A stretch of DNA of 64,000 bases, from the NCBI RefSeq assembly GCF_965363235.1, contig NC_134839.1, forward strand, positions 100,087,743 to 100,151,742. Reading direction: 5' to 3'. A program made the translations under genes and the position numbers. This document shows positions 1 to 12,496 of this stretch, one piece after another (position 1 is the stretch's first letter; every line of letters begins with the position of its first letter). The notes below the pieces were generated by a model. It was not told the DNA's origin and did no database searches. It worked only from the letters and a program-made list of their open reading frames with translations. This stretch comes from Mytilus galloprovincialis. Its lineage: Eukaryota > Mollusca > Bivalvia > Mytilida > Mytilidae.

Positions 1-1030
1 TAGGGGGAGTCCCTAGGGGGTCATCCCAACCCCCTTCAATTTGAGAATATGCTTTTATCTTGTAAACGGTCCAGATCCCCACCCCTAAACCTCATATATT
101 CTTGAATGGGACTATAAAACAAATCAAATGAAATTAAAGGGAAGTCCCCGGGGGTCCTCCCCACCCCGTTCAATTTGAAAATGTGCTATTATCTTGTAAA
201 CAGTCCAGATCCCCACCCCTAAACCATATATATTCTTGTATGGGACAATAAAACTAATAAAATGAAATTAAATGGAAGTTCCTTGGGGTCACCCCCACCC
301 CGTTCAATTTGAGAATGTACTTTTATCTTGTAAACGGTCCAGATCCCCACCCCTAAACCATATATATTCTTGTAGGGGACAATAAAACAAATGAAAATGA
401 AATAAAAGGGAAGTCCTGAGGGGGTCACCCCACCCCCTCTTGTTTGAAAACTTGTAAACGGTCAACATCCCCACCCCTAAACCATATATATTCTTGTAGG
501 GGACAATAAAACAAATGAAATGATATAAAAGGGAAGTCCTGAGGGGGTCACCCCACCCCCTCTTGTTTGAAAACTTGTAAACGGTCAACATCCCAACCCC
601 TAAACCATATATATTCTTGTATGGGACAATAAAACTAATCAAATGAAATTAAATGGAAGTTCCTTGGGGTCACCCCCACCCCGTTCAATTTGAGAATGTA
701 CTATTATCTTGTAAACAGTCCAGATCCCCACCCCTAAACCATATATATTCTTGTAGGGGACAATAAAACAAATAAAAATGAAATAAAAGGGAAGTCCTGA
801 GGGGGTCACCCCACCCCCTCTTGTTTGAAAACTTGTAAACGGTCAACATCCCCACCCCTAAACGATATATATTCTTGTAGGGGACAATAAAACAACTGAA
901 ATGATATAAAAGGGAAGTCCCGAGGGGGTCACCCCACCCCCTCTTGTTTGAAAACTTGTAAATGGTCAACATCCCTACCCCTAAACCATATATATTCTTG
1001 TATGGGACAATAAAACAAATCAAATGAACA
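1..1030. repeat. Tandem array, about 8 units of 123-135 bp, two unit types
   Basis: Units begin near 4, 138, 273, 408, 531, 654, 788 and 915 with a G-rich 'gggaagtcc..gggg' block followed by a C-rich 'ccccaccccc' block and 'ccacccctaaacc', and end in 'tatattcttgta.gggacaataaaac'. Long units contain 'tcaatttgagaatgta', short units contain 'tcttgtttgaaaactt'. The order is L-L-L-S-S-L-S-S. The array runs off the left edge, so its true length is unknown. Minus-strand ORFs in it are periodic by-products of the repeat. Confidence 0.92.
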
Positions 1031-1840
1031 TGGGACCATATGAATGGCGAGTTATGGGAGCTTTGTTTGGGAGACTTCGTAACAGCATCCTGTTACAATT
1101 ACTTCTTGTTTATATTGTTTTAGTCTGGTAAATATAAATGTTGAATCTTTTGAAAAATATTAATGAATGTCTGAAAGGTTTAGATCACAAATATATTTAA
1201 AATTTAAATAAAACAAAGAGGTTTCCAGCTCATATATGTAGCATTCCTGCTTGCCATATTAAGTACCGTTTAATTATATCATCCTGAATATACATGGAAT
1301 ATTTGCCACTGAACATTAATCAACCAACAATCAAACAATCAATCGTGAAAATGAGACCGTAAATAAAATAATGTCCTTGTGATGTAATACCGGTTCAAGT
1401 GATGGTAAAAAGAAGTTTTAAAAGTAGCTCTTGTTTTCTATATGCATCTTAATACCACCAATAGCTCCCTTGAGGACCAAGAAAAACCGTGATGACTCAA
1501 CTTGCATATGCGATAAAATATTGCTGTTTACCAAAGAAATTCTAGTAAGGTGTATGAGTAATATCCCTTCTTTACCAACAAACTGTTCCATGAAGATGTC
1601 GTAGAAACTCAGCTAACGTGTCTAAGATGAATATTTCACAGTTCTGATGTTTTTACACTTATATGCATACTGCTTTGCTTTCCCACTCTCATCCCAGTCC
1701 TACACGTCTATATGAATTACCGTAAATTGGTATTTTCGTGTTGAACTTAATATTTTTTCCCCTACTCAATCCTTGAAACTTGACAGAATTGTAACAGAAA
1801 TATTGAGGTTGTGTAGCATATTGTATCGGAGAATTATTGC

Positions 1841-1957
1841 AAATAGTGAACTTTTATATGACTCTCTATGTATTATTGTAAATAGTGAACTTTTATATGA
1901 CTCTCTATGTATTATTGTAAATAGTGAACTTTTATATGACTCTCTATGTATTATTGT
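1841..1957. repeat. 39-bp tandem repeat, 3 copies
   Basis: Three head-to-tail copies at 1841-1879, 1880-1918 and 1919-1957, beginning 'aaatagtgaacttttatatg' and identical to my reading. 39 bp is 13 codons, which keeps one frame open through all copies. That explains the small repetitive ORF here without it being a gene. Confidence 0.95.
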
Positions 1958-4900
1958 TTGAAGAACAATGTCGGATTTTTCTTTGGAACTTAGTTCTTCA
2001 AGTTTTATTCATACAAACAAAATTAACAAAGGATGATTTTTAAAAATGAAGTCATGTTCTCCCATAATGGGGAACTTCGTACTTCACTCTATATTCAGCA
2101 AATAAAAATAAATTTGATACAGAATTCAATGATATACTACATAGGTTTAATTTGCTATATACATTCACAGTTCTATTTTTATTTATCCGCATGCAATATG
2201 ATAATTCGCACCGCATATGTCTGGTCCTGTACATAGATTTATGTATGGATATACTTGTGTATACGAAAGTAATAGGTCAAAATCAGATTAGCTTGTTTTA
2301 TCTTAACCACGTATAAGACATTTCGGCTTGTCGTACTATATCAACCCGGGTGACATTTCTCACGCGTGCTTACAAGCATGTGTTAATCTCCCGCGGTCCT
2401 CATAGTACCCATCTTTTGTCAACTGATAAAATTACAAAATGTATTTAAAATATTTTAGTGACTTTTCTGATAAAAATATCTTTAACACGCGCTTAAACAC
2501 TTAAAAAATGATTTATCTAAGGAGTTATATTTTTGATAAAACTGAGTAAGATAAAGTCACTCGTAAATCTGGTCATCGTGACAAGTTCCATGATGTTTGA
2601 CCATTTCCTTATGTATTTCTTATTGTCCTGTAACGAAGAAGCAAGACTTAATATTTGTTTTTGTTTGTATATCTATATGATATTTGTATATATCTTAGAC
2701 GTAATTTTAAACCATGCTGAAAATGAAAATATTTGTTTATGTCCGTACAAAATAAACAATTCAATACATTGGTTCTATTATTAGTAACCCACAATTTTGC
2801 AAGGACGAAACAGTTCAGCAGTATCCATACAATCAATTTTGAGCCCTTCGCATTGCTTTTTATAATACACCAAATCTCTTCCTGTTTAACTGTATTGCAT
2901 AAACTCGACCTAAAATGCTACAAAGTCGATTGTTAGACATAAGATATTATGATCTGATTGTTTGTGATTGACTGAAATGCCAACTGTTTAGTGAATTTAG
3001 ACATTATATTCGTCGCCACTTTTGAAATTATAAAAATACAGAAAAGAACAGGAAAGGACCAGCAGAGATACATATTAAATACATGTAGTACATGCTGAAA
3101 ATATATACTATATAAAATTTAAAAAAAAGTTCGTTGGTTATTAGTTTGGCTATACATCAAGTGCACCTTGTCGTTTTTACAAAGATCGGCAGGATATTTG
3201 GACACCTAGTATACTTACGATCAACTTAACACAATATTTTTGTAAAACCGATCACAAGATAGGTCGTATTTTTTTTTTTTTTTTTTTTTTGTATATGCAT
3301 TTTAGCATAAAAGCGTCCTCAAATTAAAAATTGATTCGTCGCCATGCAAGCATTTCTACCTGTATTACCTTTTTTTGCGACTACGCCCTCCCCCCTTTTC
3401 GAAAACCGTGGCCTGGATCCGCCTAGAGTAGTTGTTGACAAGAAAACGAGACTACTCAATTAGCTAGGCCAAATAAAAAAAAAATCATTTAAATTTCAAT
3501 TCCAAGCATAAGCGAGAAAAGGTATGAAATGTTTGTATCTTAATGTAAATGACGAAAATAAATATCATGACAAATAAGGCTAATTCGGAAATGTGCAAGC
3601 TGGCTTTTTCCGAACTACATCTATCGAAAAGGTGAAGCCAAAAGTTGATGTACAGGTTATGTACTATTTAAGTATGTAAACTGAAGGTTAATCACTTATG
3701 CAAGACTATAGATTATAATTTGAACAGGCAGGTGACAAGAATACAGAAGATAAATTATCGATGCATCTGTTTTGGTCAATTTGAATTAAGTTTGGTGTAT
3801 GTGAATATGCAGGCTGACAAATTTTAAGACAAATCCAAAATGAAAACGGGATTTAATCCTTTTTGATAACATTAAGTTGCCGAGAACAGGTGTAAGTTTT
3901 CCCATCTTTCCATCGAAGATATATATAGGACGTCTTTCCAATGCTTGTCATAAAAGATAATTGTACTAGTGAATTCATATCTTTGGATATAAATAATACA
4001 GACAATATCAGGTAAGCATATGTAATAATATAAAGGGACATGTACAGCTAGTATAGGGTATAATGAAAAAAGGGGATAAATAGCCTATTAGTGAGTGAGT
4101 ATTGATGACTGAATATTGTTTAAAGATAGAACATTATAAAATAAATGTAGTGTTCCATATTTTATTTCATTTTGGTATGTTGTGCTTAAATGTTTGTCTT
4201 AAGTATATGCTTACAACTTAAAAGATTTCTTTAAAACCTAACAGTATATATGGAAAAAATATACCTGGGAAATCAGTAAAACGGACGCGAAAGGTGGAAA
4301 TAAATTGGAAGGTTACCTTACAGAAAATGTACTTTAAAGAATTTCAAACATTCAATTGTGTCAAAGGTCTCGTCGTTTAACCTTACTTTTCATTTTCCCT
4401 TTATCTAGTATACATTTTTTGACACTTTATGTAGTACAGGTTTTTATAAAAACTTCTTTTGATAAATTATCATTTTATGATAGAATTGATGTAATATAAC
4501 AAATCGATTCAAACTGTTTATGTCAGTTTTATTAACGACAATTACCAGTGTTCTCAGTTTTTATGCATGTTGTACAAATGTGAAAAGTACAATCGGCAAT
4601 ACTTACATATAATTGTCATGAACATGCTTGTTCAGATAAAACAATCGAATTGAACAGTTTGTGAAACCTTTTTAAAGATAGATTCCTGAAATTAGAAATG
4701 CTATGTTAATTTTTTTTTTTATTTTCCTTGCAGATTCACTATACGTGAGCTGTCCACACTTTAAAACAGCCTCCTGATTTTAATTTCATTCATAGTCGGT
4801 GCAAGTCTTTTTCATCTGTCAATGTCGGCTGATAGGATGCATACACACGAACATGCAATGATTAAATTAACAAAATTGAAATAAGTAATGCGAGATCACT

Positions 4901-5087
4901 CATTATTTCTATGAATGTCTATTTTACTTTTGCCTATTTTTTACATATCATTCGTCACTCTGGATCCAGAATCATAATTATTTCAGATTGCACATTTAAA
5001 ACAAAGAACGACATTGATTAAATCAAAACAAAACCTTTGAAAGTGAGACTTTGTATTTTAATAAGTTTCTTTTAACTAAAACAAAGA

Positions 5088-5190
5088 AAAGTAGACTGGC
5101 TGATTAACACGAATCCCAACAATCTGGGTGTGATCTCATGTACTCCAAAAGTATAAGGAACATGCACCAAGGGACGATAATTTATGACCA
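5088..5190. repeat. Mussel-type dispersed repeat, partial copy
   Basis: Contains 'gattaacacgaatcccaac', 'gtgatctcatgtactcc' and a following 'aaggaacatgcacc' block. It aligns by eye with the longer copy at 7965-8165 (gtgatctcaggtgctcc). Related sequence recurs through mussel genomes. Confidence 0.6.
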
Positions 5191-5474
5191 TAAAATAAAA
5201 AGTCAGCCCTAATCCCCGGTTGCCTGGTATAGTTAACATGATCCAGAGTAGAGGGGAGGTCCGGATTGAACACCCTTTGAGATATGGCTGGATCCGCCCC
5301 TTTATATATGGTATTTTCACAGTATATGTATACTCGCTAATTCAGCTTTCTCTTTATTGTGCTGTTCATAATATATTATTGCTGTCTTATCTTTTCGGTG
5401 GTTTCGATCAGTTGTTTGAATATTCTTAGATATAATAATCAACTTGTATGACGGAGTGAAGGAAAGATCGACTG

Positions 5475-5838
5475 TAAGCTGACACGAGCCTCTCGCAACA
5501 ATGCTTATAATAATGTTTTGTTCGTTTGGCTCGCGTTACTATTACAGATAATACCAACCATTTAATTTGCACAAAGTTGTTTGAATATGGCTTGTATTTT
5601 TCTTAAAGAAATAATGCAGTTTATAGTTTATGTGTCATGCACATTCTTTTTGACTTGGTTTCATGGAGTTTCATTAGCCGACAGTTTAATTGTTCTTTTT
5701 CCAAAGTAAATTATTTTTTTCTGAAAAGGTAGTATTCACGTGATTCAGTTATCAAAAGGAAGACTATCTGGATTACACGAGCCATTCGTAACAGGGCTTA
5801 AATGCTATTGTTTTGTTCGTTCGGCTCGCGTTATTCAG
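5475..5838. repeat. Two direct copies of a roughly 70-bp hairpin-like unit
   Basis: Copies lie at about 5475-5545 and 5768-5838. Each runs from 'acacgagcc' through 'ttgttttgttcgtt' to 'ggctcgcgtta', so the ends of a unit are near inverted repeats (ACGAGCC / GGCTCGCGT). The spacing is about 293 bp. No coding content was recognised. Confidence 0.6.
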
Positions 5839-7234
5839 TAGTTAAAATCTTCACTGGGCTCCAAGTTGGCTTATGATATTGAAACTTAAGGAAATTAGCT
5901 GATTCAACTACGCCATCTATCAGCGATCATCAGCTTGACAAGATATGTAAGTATTTTACGTGTTTTTTTTAAAATGGGATGATGATATTCAAATACAAAA
6001 CTGCTTTAAAATTTACTGGAACAGATTTTAATAAAATCATTTTATGTATCCAGGTTTCTTAATGCTTCTGATCACTGTAAAAATAATAAACCAACTTAGT
6101 AAATGTGAGACGATAAGGAATGTCAAGGTATTATTATTGTTCTAATATAAAACTTTAAGTATATATAAGTGTAAGATAAAGTATGTGTATGACTATGTCC
6201 GCTTCAACGATGAAAAATCACGGTGACCGTTCTATCATATAAGACATTTACACAGAAAAAAATCATATATACTGCAATTGTCAACTGTAATTGAACAGCC
6301 TTGGTTAAAGAGACAGTACGTGAACCAACTCAATATACTCGTATTTGCTTAATGCTTATTGATAATAAGAAAAATTCCCTCCTATGATATCATTAAACAA
6401 CATTCCAAATGCGTGTATTTTGAAAAACAACAATAGAATTCAACTTAAAACACGGATTTGTGAAATATTAATATATGATGGTACAACGGAAAAATAAAGA
6501 CCAATGACGAAACAGCTTTGAGATACTAGTATGTCAAGTTGCATTTTTTAAACAACATTATCCGCAAAAAACCCGTCCTGTTTCCCATTAAATAGACTAT
6601 TGTAAGATTCGGTGACTTCACATTAACATTCATAATAAGTGTGGGTAAATACGTAGAAATGTTAATTTAATTCCTATAAAACCCTATTGAATCTCATAAC
6701 TTCCCTGAAGAAAAAAAAACAAAATACAGCCAAAATTTTGCTTGTTCAGCAAAATTGTCAACTCTTTCAAACTGTAAAAGAATTTAGCAAATGTTTGAAA
6801 ATGATGTATAGCGACGTTTGTATAATAATGTCCCAGTTGTGATATACACAGGTTGAGGTATTAACTTCCCAAGGTCGATGCATCACAGGCAAAGTGAACA
6901 AATGAGGAAAACTGACAATAAAAAAATATCTAGTTGTTGATTTATTTATTTTTCATTTGTAACGTAGAAGTACAAATTTAGATCAAGAAAAAGAAGAAAC
7001 TGTCACTGCTGATATTGGTAAAATAAAAAAATAATTTCCATGTACACGTGTTTCAGGAATAACCCTCTGTTAGAAAAATAAAGATCTAAAATGAACAACA
7101 ATAATTGATCTTTCTGGATTTTGATATTTCAGTTTCACTAGGATCTTCTGACTTAAAATGTACAGATAAAAGGGGGGTCCGGGTTCACTGAAAAACCCTC
7201 TAAATTCGCCTCTGGTTACGGCACTATGTAACTA

Positions 7235-7480
7235 AAATAAGGGTGTGTTTTTTTCACATGTCGAGCCGTATCTCAAAAACGATTTATGATTATTGCTAAA
7301 AACTTTACACACTTCTTAGTTAAATTAATCTAGATCTGTATACTTTTGGTTTTGATTCAAAATTTTATTTTTTGAGTTATTGAATTCAAATTTTTTTTTA
7401 AAAGGGGGGGGGGGGTGGGGTCACATGTCGCGCCTTATCTCAGAAACTGATTATTGCATAACACTTCACACACAAGACTA
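7235..7480. repeat. Imperfect tandem duplication with a G-tract
   Basis: The block 'tcacatgtcgagccgtatctcaaaaac' near 7255 recurs diverged as 'tcacatgtcgcgccttatctcagaaac' near 7421, with 'gattattg' and 'acttcacacac' following in both. The second copy is preceded by a G run (about 7403-7414). Confidence 0.6.
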
Positions 7481-7964
7481 CCGCGGGCGTATCATGCTTG
7501 TTGCACAGCGATTTATTGTGTTTCATATTTTGATGCTTTTTCGTGGCAAATATACCATGTGATTTTTCTCTATTTTAAGAACAAAATACTTATGATCTCA
7601 AGTTTTTTTGTTATAAATGATTGAAAAAAATACATAACTAAGTAATTTGAAAAGACAAAAGTGATATGGGATGTACATGTGTCTGGTAAAATCATTTTTT
7701 GTACCCTCAACAGTTTTCTCACATTTTTGGCTAAATAGACTGCCTTGATTGATAATAAAATTCGAAACGTTAATGTCTCAAAAACTGCTGATTGTAAATA
7801 CCCCTTTTTCACAGAGTTTAGGTCGATTATTATATTTATTAAATTCATTACTTTTTTCCACTTGTATCACATATTTTGGAAATATTTCCCGAACGAGATT
7901 TCAACGAGACTGAAACATCAGAAGAATATATCCTTAAGGAATTGCAAAATCTGAGTCAATTGTG

Positions 7965-8165
7965 AAAGAGGGGCGAAAGAGGGACAGTCAAACTCATAGA
8001 TCGAAAATAAACTGACAACACCATGGCTAAAAAGAAAAAGACAAACAGAAAAATAATAGTATACAAAACCCAAAATAGAAAACTAAAGACTAAGCAACAC
8101 AAACCCCATCAAAATCTGGGGGTGATCTCAGGTGCTCCGGAAGGGTAAGCAGACCCTTATCTAAA
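7965..8165. repeat. Mussel-type dispersed repeat
   Basis: Carries 'gagggacagtcaaactcat', 'aaataaactgacaacacc', 'atggctaaaaagaaaaagac', 'aactaaagactaagcaacac' and 'ggtgatctcaggtgctccgg'. The series is familiar from mussel genomic sequence and is one basis for the organism call. It does not encode an intact protein. Confidence 0.75.
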
Positions 8166-8577
8166 AGCTGATCAATTAAACAATGTAGTAAGAATTTTGA
8201 ATATTTTCTTTATTGGTACTCATATTAAATTTTATTTTATTTGATATGGAACAAAAAGCGATACTTTTCCCAGACTGTGTCTGACGTCTTTACACTAAAT
8301 ACAACGGAGGATTGCTTACTTGCTTAATCGTGTTGCCCTTTGGTAGAGCATAGGCCACTAACGATATTTCTCCACCTTGTTCTGTTTTTTGCTAGCCTCT
8401 CCAGATCATGCCACTTGTACCCTTTTTTCTCCATCTCTGCTGCAACGTTCCTTCACCAGGTGTATCTTGGTTTGCCCCTACTACATTTTCCTTGCGGGTT
8501 CCATTGTAAGGTTTGCCTTGTAATGTTGATCTTTGGTTTCCTCAGTGTGTGCCCTATCCATCGCCACTTTCTCTTTT

Positions 8578-8910
8578 TCAACTCTTCCTCAACTGGGGTT
8601 TGGTTGGTCTTTTCCCACAGATCTTGGTTTGAAATCTTCTAAGGCCATCTGATGTTAAGGATGTGCCTGAGACAGTTGTTGATGAAGACTTTTGAAGCAG
8701 GTTTTTGGTTGTTTTCCAAGTCTCAGGTCCATATGAGAGTATGGTTTTTACATTTGAGTTAAACAAGCGTATTTTGGTCATTTGAGTGATGTTTCTAGCT
8801 TTCCAAATTGATCTCATCATATTAAACGCAGTTCTAGCTTTGCCAATTCTGATCTTTATATCTTTATCTGAACCGCCTAGATTATTCACTACGCTTCCAA
8901 GGTATTCCAA
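8578..8910 (-). pseudogene. LINE post-RT segment, frameshifted
   Basis: A 110-codon open stretch includes EYLGSVVNNLGGSDKDIKIR and ARNITQMTKIRLFNSNVKTI, the conserved segment after the RT palm of many LINE polymerases. It joins the RT part upstream (8882-9322) in a different frame, and its downstream continuation (8340-8577, the tail with the W-I-G-H pattern) is in a third frame. It is a broken part of the LINE, not an independent gene. Confidence 0.8.
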
Positions 8911-9750
8911 GACTTGCTACGGACCTTGTGTTAGACTTTAAAACATTGGTCTTATTGTGGTTGTAAATTCCTGTTTCTGCTGCTCTCTTTTCAACCTGCT
9001 CTAGTTTGTCCTGCATTTGTTGGTGGTTGTGGGACAGCAAGGCAATGTCATCACCAAATTCTAAGTCATCCAGCTGGGTGAACATGGTCCATTGGATACC
9101 ATTTCTTCTGCCGTCTGTGGCTTGCTTCATGATCCAGGCAACAGCCAGTAGGAATAGCATAGGTGAGAGAAGACAGCCTTGTCTTATTCCAGTTTTTATA
9201 GCAAAGGCCTTTGTCAGTTGACCTTCATGGATAATCTTGCTCTGCACTCCTGTATAGGCGTTTCTGGTGATGGTAATGAATTTTTCAGGAATGCCATAGT
9301 GTCTCATCAACTGCCATAACACATCTCTATCTAAGCTGTCAAAGGCTTTGGCAAAGTCAAATAGAGTGATGAATTGAACTCTTGTGATTGTTCAATGATG
9401 ATGCGGAAGGTTGCGATTTGGTCTGCACATGATCTGTTTTGTCTAAATCCAACTTGGTTGTCATGCAGTTTTTCATCTATTGCATTTTTGAGTCGGTTTG
9501 ACATAACTCTATTTAAAACTTTCCCTGGAACTGACAGTAGCATTATTCCTCTACAGTTGTCACAAATGCTTAAATTGCCCTTCTTTGGAAGCTCTACCCT
9601 GTGTCCTTCTTTCCATTCTAAAGGGACCTCTTCTTCTTCCCTGATATTGCCAAACAGTTCATATAGCATTTGAGAAGATGTTTCAATGTCTGCTTTCAGA
9701 GCTTCTGCAGGTATATTGTCGGGTCCTTGAGCTTTGTTGTTCTTCAGCAT
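8882..9750 (-). pseudogene. LINE reverse transcriptase domain, broken
   Basis: Two open stretches (9331-9750 and 8882-9322) together cover RT motifs. The first has the finger motif around AQGPDNIPAEALK and GFRQNRSCADQIATFRIIIE. The second has GIRQGCLLSPMLFLLAVAWI and the palm D-D-L-E-F-G-D-D-I-A. The active-site tyrosine/alanine pair of the usual YADD is not present (F-G-D-D), and a frame break near 9325-9400 interrupts the catalytic core. This copy is not expected to be functional. Confidence 0.85.
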
Positions 9751-10509
9751 TTTTATGGTTTTTTTTTGTTTCTCCTGTAGATGGTCTTTTACAGCCTACT
9801 GCCAAAATCTCTTCTGCTGGTGGAATGTCAGGTGGGTCCTAGTTTAGCACATTCTTGAAATGCTCAACCCAACGTTTCATTTGCTCTTCATGTGTGTTGA
9901 GTGTTTTCCCTTCTTTACTTTTTACTGGTCTACTTCCTTTCTGATGTTTCCCGGTTAGCATTTTGTTATATTGTCATACAGAGCTTTGATGTTGTTTGCT
10001 CTGGCTGCTTCTTCTGCTTCTGCTGTCAGTTTGTATTCGAAGGCCCTCATATCTCTCCTAGCACTCTTCCTGACATCCTTGTTAGCAGTAGTAAACTCTC
10101 CAGAGGCTGATTGTTTTGCAGATATTATTTTGCTGTTGTTCAGGATGTTTTTTTCAAAATTTTCCTATCTTCCACTTTTACAAGAATTTTGACGTTATCC
10201 ATTCCTGATGTTTCCTATTTTTCAAACCAACTGATGTTTCGCAAGCTGTCGTGAAAGCGTTTTGAATCTATTACCAGTGATCTTATATTGTAACTGTTTC
10301 CTCTGTTGTATTCTGAAATGCTGAGAAGCGATTTTTTTAACTCTATTTGGAATTTTGATTTCTCTGTTTTGTTTGCCAACATCGATATGTTAAATCTTTT
10401 TCCTGTTGCTTCATTTTGTTTTGGGTGTTTCTTTAGCTTCAGTTTGACTTTTGCTACAATAAGGTGGGGGTCAGTGGCAGCGTCGGCTCCTCTTTTAACT
10501 CGGACATCT

Positions 10510-10959
10510 GGTCTAAGGACACAGTTATCGTTCTTTGGTTTTCGTTGTATAGTCCCTAGTGTAAACAGTGTATAACTTATAATTGCATGTTTTATTTAAT
10601 ACACTTTCCCAATTTATTTCTTGATATTAAATGCATGAATATTAAGTAGGGGGTTGTAATTACATGTTTAAAAAAATTGGGTGCTGAATCTTTATGTTAA
10701 GTAGTGATTTGGTCCAGTTCAAAAAGGTCAAATTTTATCACGTCTGAAATTGTCAAACTGAATTTTACACCCCCTTATCACAGAATTGTCAATATTTTGA
10801 GTTAGAGCTGGTAGAAGTTTCTATAATTTTGATATTATTTGTCTCACTGGTAGTACACTACACTGTAAAATTCTTTTTGAGAAAGAGCAGGTGCGATTTT
10901 TTTAATTTGAATTTATGGTCTAAAAGAAATTCACTACGAAATAACTGTGTTCTCGGGCC
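10510..10959. mobile_element. MITE, 450 bp, inside the LINE
   Basis: Imperfect terminal inverted repeats: the left end GGTCTAAGGACACAGTTAT matches the inverted right end GGCCCGAGAACACAGTTAT. It is flanked by a direct ATCT at 10506-10509 and 10960-10963. The flanks are the LINE endonuclease region, and removing the element plus one ATCT makes the LINE reading continuous. The interior is homologous to 58208-58650. No transposase is encoded, so it depends on an enzyme supplied elsewhere. Confidence 0.85.
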
Positions 10960-11119
10960 ATCTTGTAAACTTCTCCTAAACTTCTTGGAGATGCACACAT
11001 GGTCTATTTGTTTTCAGTGTTCATGTCTGGAGATAGCCATGTTGCTAGATGACATTTTTTTGTGTGTGGAGGATTACTGATTGAAATTTTGATCCAGGAA
11101 AGCATTATTTTTTTATTTG

Positions 11120-11590
11120 AACTAGATGTCAGTAACTGCAAGTTTTCCTAGACCGGTACCTGGTGTTATTTTTCTTGTTATTCCGGTTTGTGTGTGCTTA
11201 AGGTCGATCTGACGAGTTAAGCTTTTTCCAATTGATTTTACTTTTATGTTGTGTTTTTATACCTATCTTATGTTATTGGAGGGTTGGGTGTTCACACTAT
11301 TGAATAAGGAAATGTGGTATGATTGGAAATGAGACACCTATTCAAAGCAGAGTCCAAATAAATCGGATGACCGTGAGACCTTTAGCAAAAATCAAACCCA
11401 GTACCATAAATTAAGTCGGCCGTTAAAGTCCCAACATGACAAAATGCGAAACTATTGACTTGTAAATGAAAAAGAAAAAAGCAACTCAGATGAACGCAAG
11501 ACCTTAAGCAAAGATCAAACTCAGTATCATAAAGTCGGCTATTAAAGATCCAACATGAAAAAAATAATGTGAAACAATTTAAAAGCAAAA
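11120..11590. repeat. Diverged mussel repeats with an internal tandem duplication
   Basis: 11120-11290 resembles the repeat at 31660-31870 ('gatctgacgagttaagc', 'ggagggttgg'). 11360-11470 and 11490-11590 are two diverged tandem copies sharing 'gaccttaagcaaagatcaaa' / 'gacctttagcaaaaatcaaa', 'cagtatcataaa' and 'tccaacatgaaaa'. The segment with 'gtggtatgattggaaatgagac' near 11318 is the common 'tggtatgagtgccaatgagac' mussel motif. Confidence 0.6.
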
Positions 11591-11844
11591 AAAACCAACA
11601 CCTAGTTTTTTTTTTTTTAACAAAACGGTACTCGAAAAACAAATATGAAAAAAAGCAACTAACGTAAACCAGAGAATTACGGGCTCATTACTTTGGGTAT
11701 AAAACTGTACTGGAATTAAAACAACGTGTGTCACCGGTATGCCTTCAACAGATGAACCCAGTATCATTTGGATTTGGTTAAATCAAGAAAATGCTCTTAT
11801 AGTAGAATAATTTTTATAACAGCGTAGACAAGACCATTTCTTTG

Positions 11845-11965
11845 TGCGCTCAGTTTGTCAATTGACTGGGTCAGATTAAGTGAACGATGGTCTGTAACAC
11901 CAACTTGTTATATCGCACGTGTTATAGACATTTAAACTGTGTGGTTTCTAAATTTCCTAAACGCC
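11845..11965. repeat. Half copy of the hairpin element found at 40095-40543
   Basis: Shares 'attgactgggtcagatt', 'gtgaacg.t.gtctgtaac', and 'atagacatttaaactgtg.gg' with one arm of the 449-bp inverted repeat at 40095-40543. Only one arm is seen here, consistent with a truncated or diverged copy. Confidence 0.6.
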
Positions 11966-12110
11966 AAAATCAAATGATACGAATAACTAGCAGAGGACTT
12001 AACTTTGTGTGTTGATTTAAATGTTGAATACTTAAACTTTCTGTTTTTCTTCTCGTGTACCTACATGTACTGTACTATTTTATTCTATTTAACTATATGA
12101 TTCAACAAGT

Positions 12111-12496
12111 TACAGCAGGATGCATTGAGTGTGTAGGTAAAGGTAATATCTTTGGTAAGCTTTCTTGCTAGCTGAACCGTGAAGTCATATTAAAATAGGT
12201 TAGATAAACATCCTCTTTTAAGAGTATAATTAAACTGATCACAGATACCGAATTAAATTTTGTATTTACGCCAGACGCGCGTTTCGTCTACAAAAGACTC
12301 ATTAGTGACGCTTAAATCCCCAAAAAATAATTAAAAGTAGACTAGTCTGACAGATAACCAATATATCTGTCTGTAGGACTAGACTATTCCGAAAGGAGGG
12401 TAGTATACCTTACTTATAATAACTTCACGGTTCAGCTAAAAATCAAGCCAACCAAAAATTTTACCTTTACCTACGCACTCAATGCTTTCTGCTGTT
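12111..12496. mobile_element. TIR element (MITE-like), about 386 bp
   Basis: Left arm 12111-12185 (ACAGCAGGATGCATTGAGTG, later 'agctgaaccgtgaag') is inverted at 12424-12496 ('cttcacggttcagct' ... 'cactcaatgctttctgctgt'). The arms are about 75 bp and imperfect. The interior holds a mussel repeat ('gccagacgcgcgtttcgtct', 'aaagactcattagtgacgct'). TA-type flanks (TTA / TAA) are visible. There is no coding capacity. Confidence 0.75.

Larger units (their letters stand above)
1031..8314. other. Intergenic, no supported gene; scattered short repeats
   Basis: No conserved coding exon was recognised on either strand. The stretch holds a poly-T run near 3269-3290, several mussel-type dispersed repeats (listed separately), a small 39-bp tandem repeat, a duplicated short hairpin near 5480 and 5770, and a loosely duplicated segment near 7240-7480. 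All open frames here are short (under about 90 codons), without recognisable domains and AT-biased. Confidence 0.6.
8320..11120 (-). mobile_element. Decayed non-LTR retrotransposon (RTE/CR1-type LINE)
   Basis: Read on the minus strand, remnants appear in the expected order. An endonuclease tail occurs near 11000-11090 and resumes at about 10440-10505 with a degenerate S/T-D-x-H-L motif; the interruption is the MITE at 10510-10959. A linker fills about 9760-10440. Reverse transcriptase follows at 9000-9750, with the segments NKAQGPDNIPAEAL, GFRQNRSCADQI, GIRQGCLLSP and an active-site box mutated to F-G-D-D. The C-terminal region lies at 8340-8900 (EYLGSVV, then the [10 protein letters not shown] type tail in another frame). 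Several frameshifts and stops show that it is inactive. The clade assignment is by general resemblance only. Confidence 0.85.

Noticed and set aside
219..1023. Three minus-strand ORFs rich in F-I-V-P-Y-K-N-I-Y
   Set aside because: They are translations of the tandem array and change with unit type. There is no start context, domain or non-repeat part.
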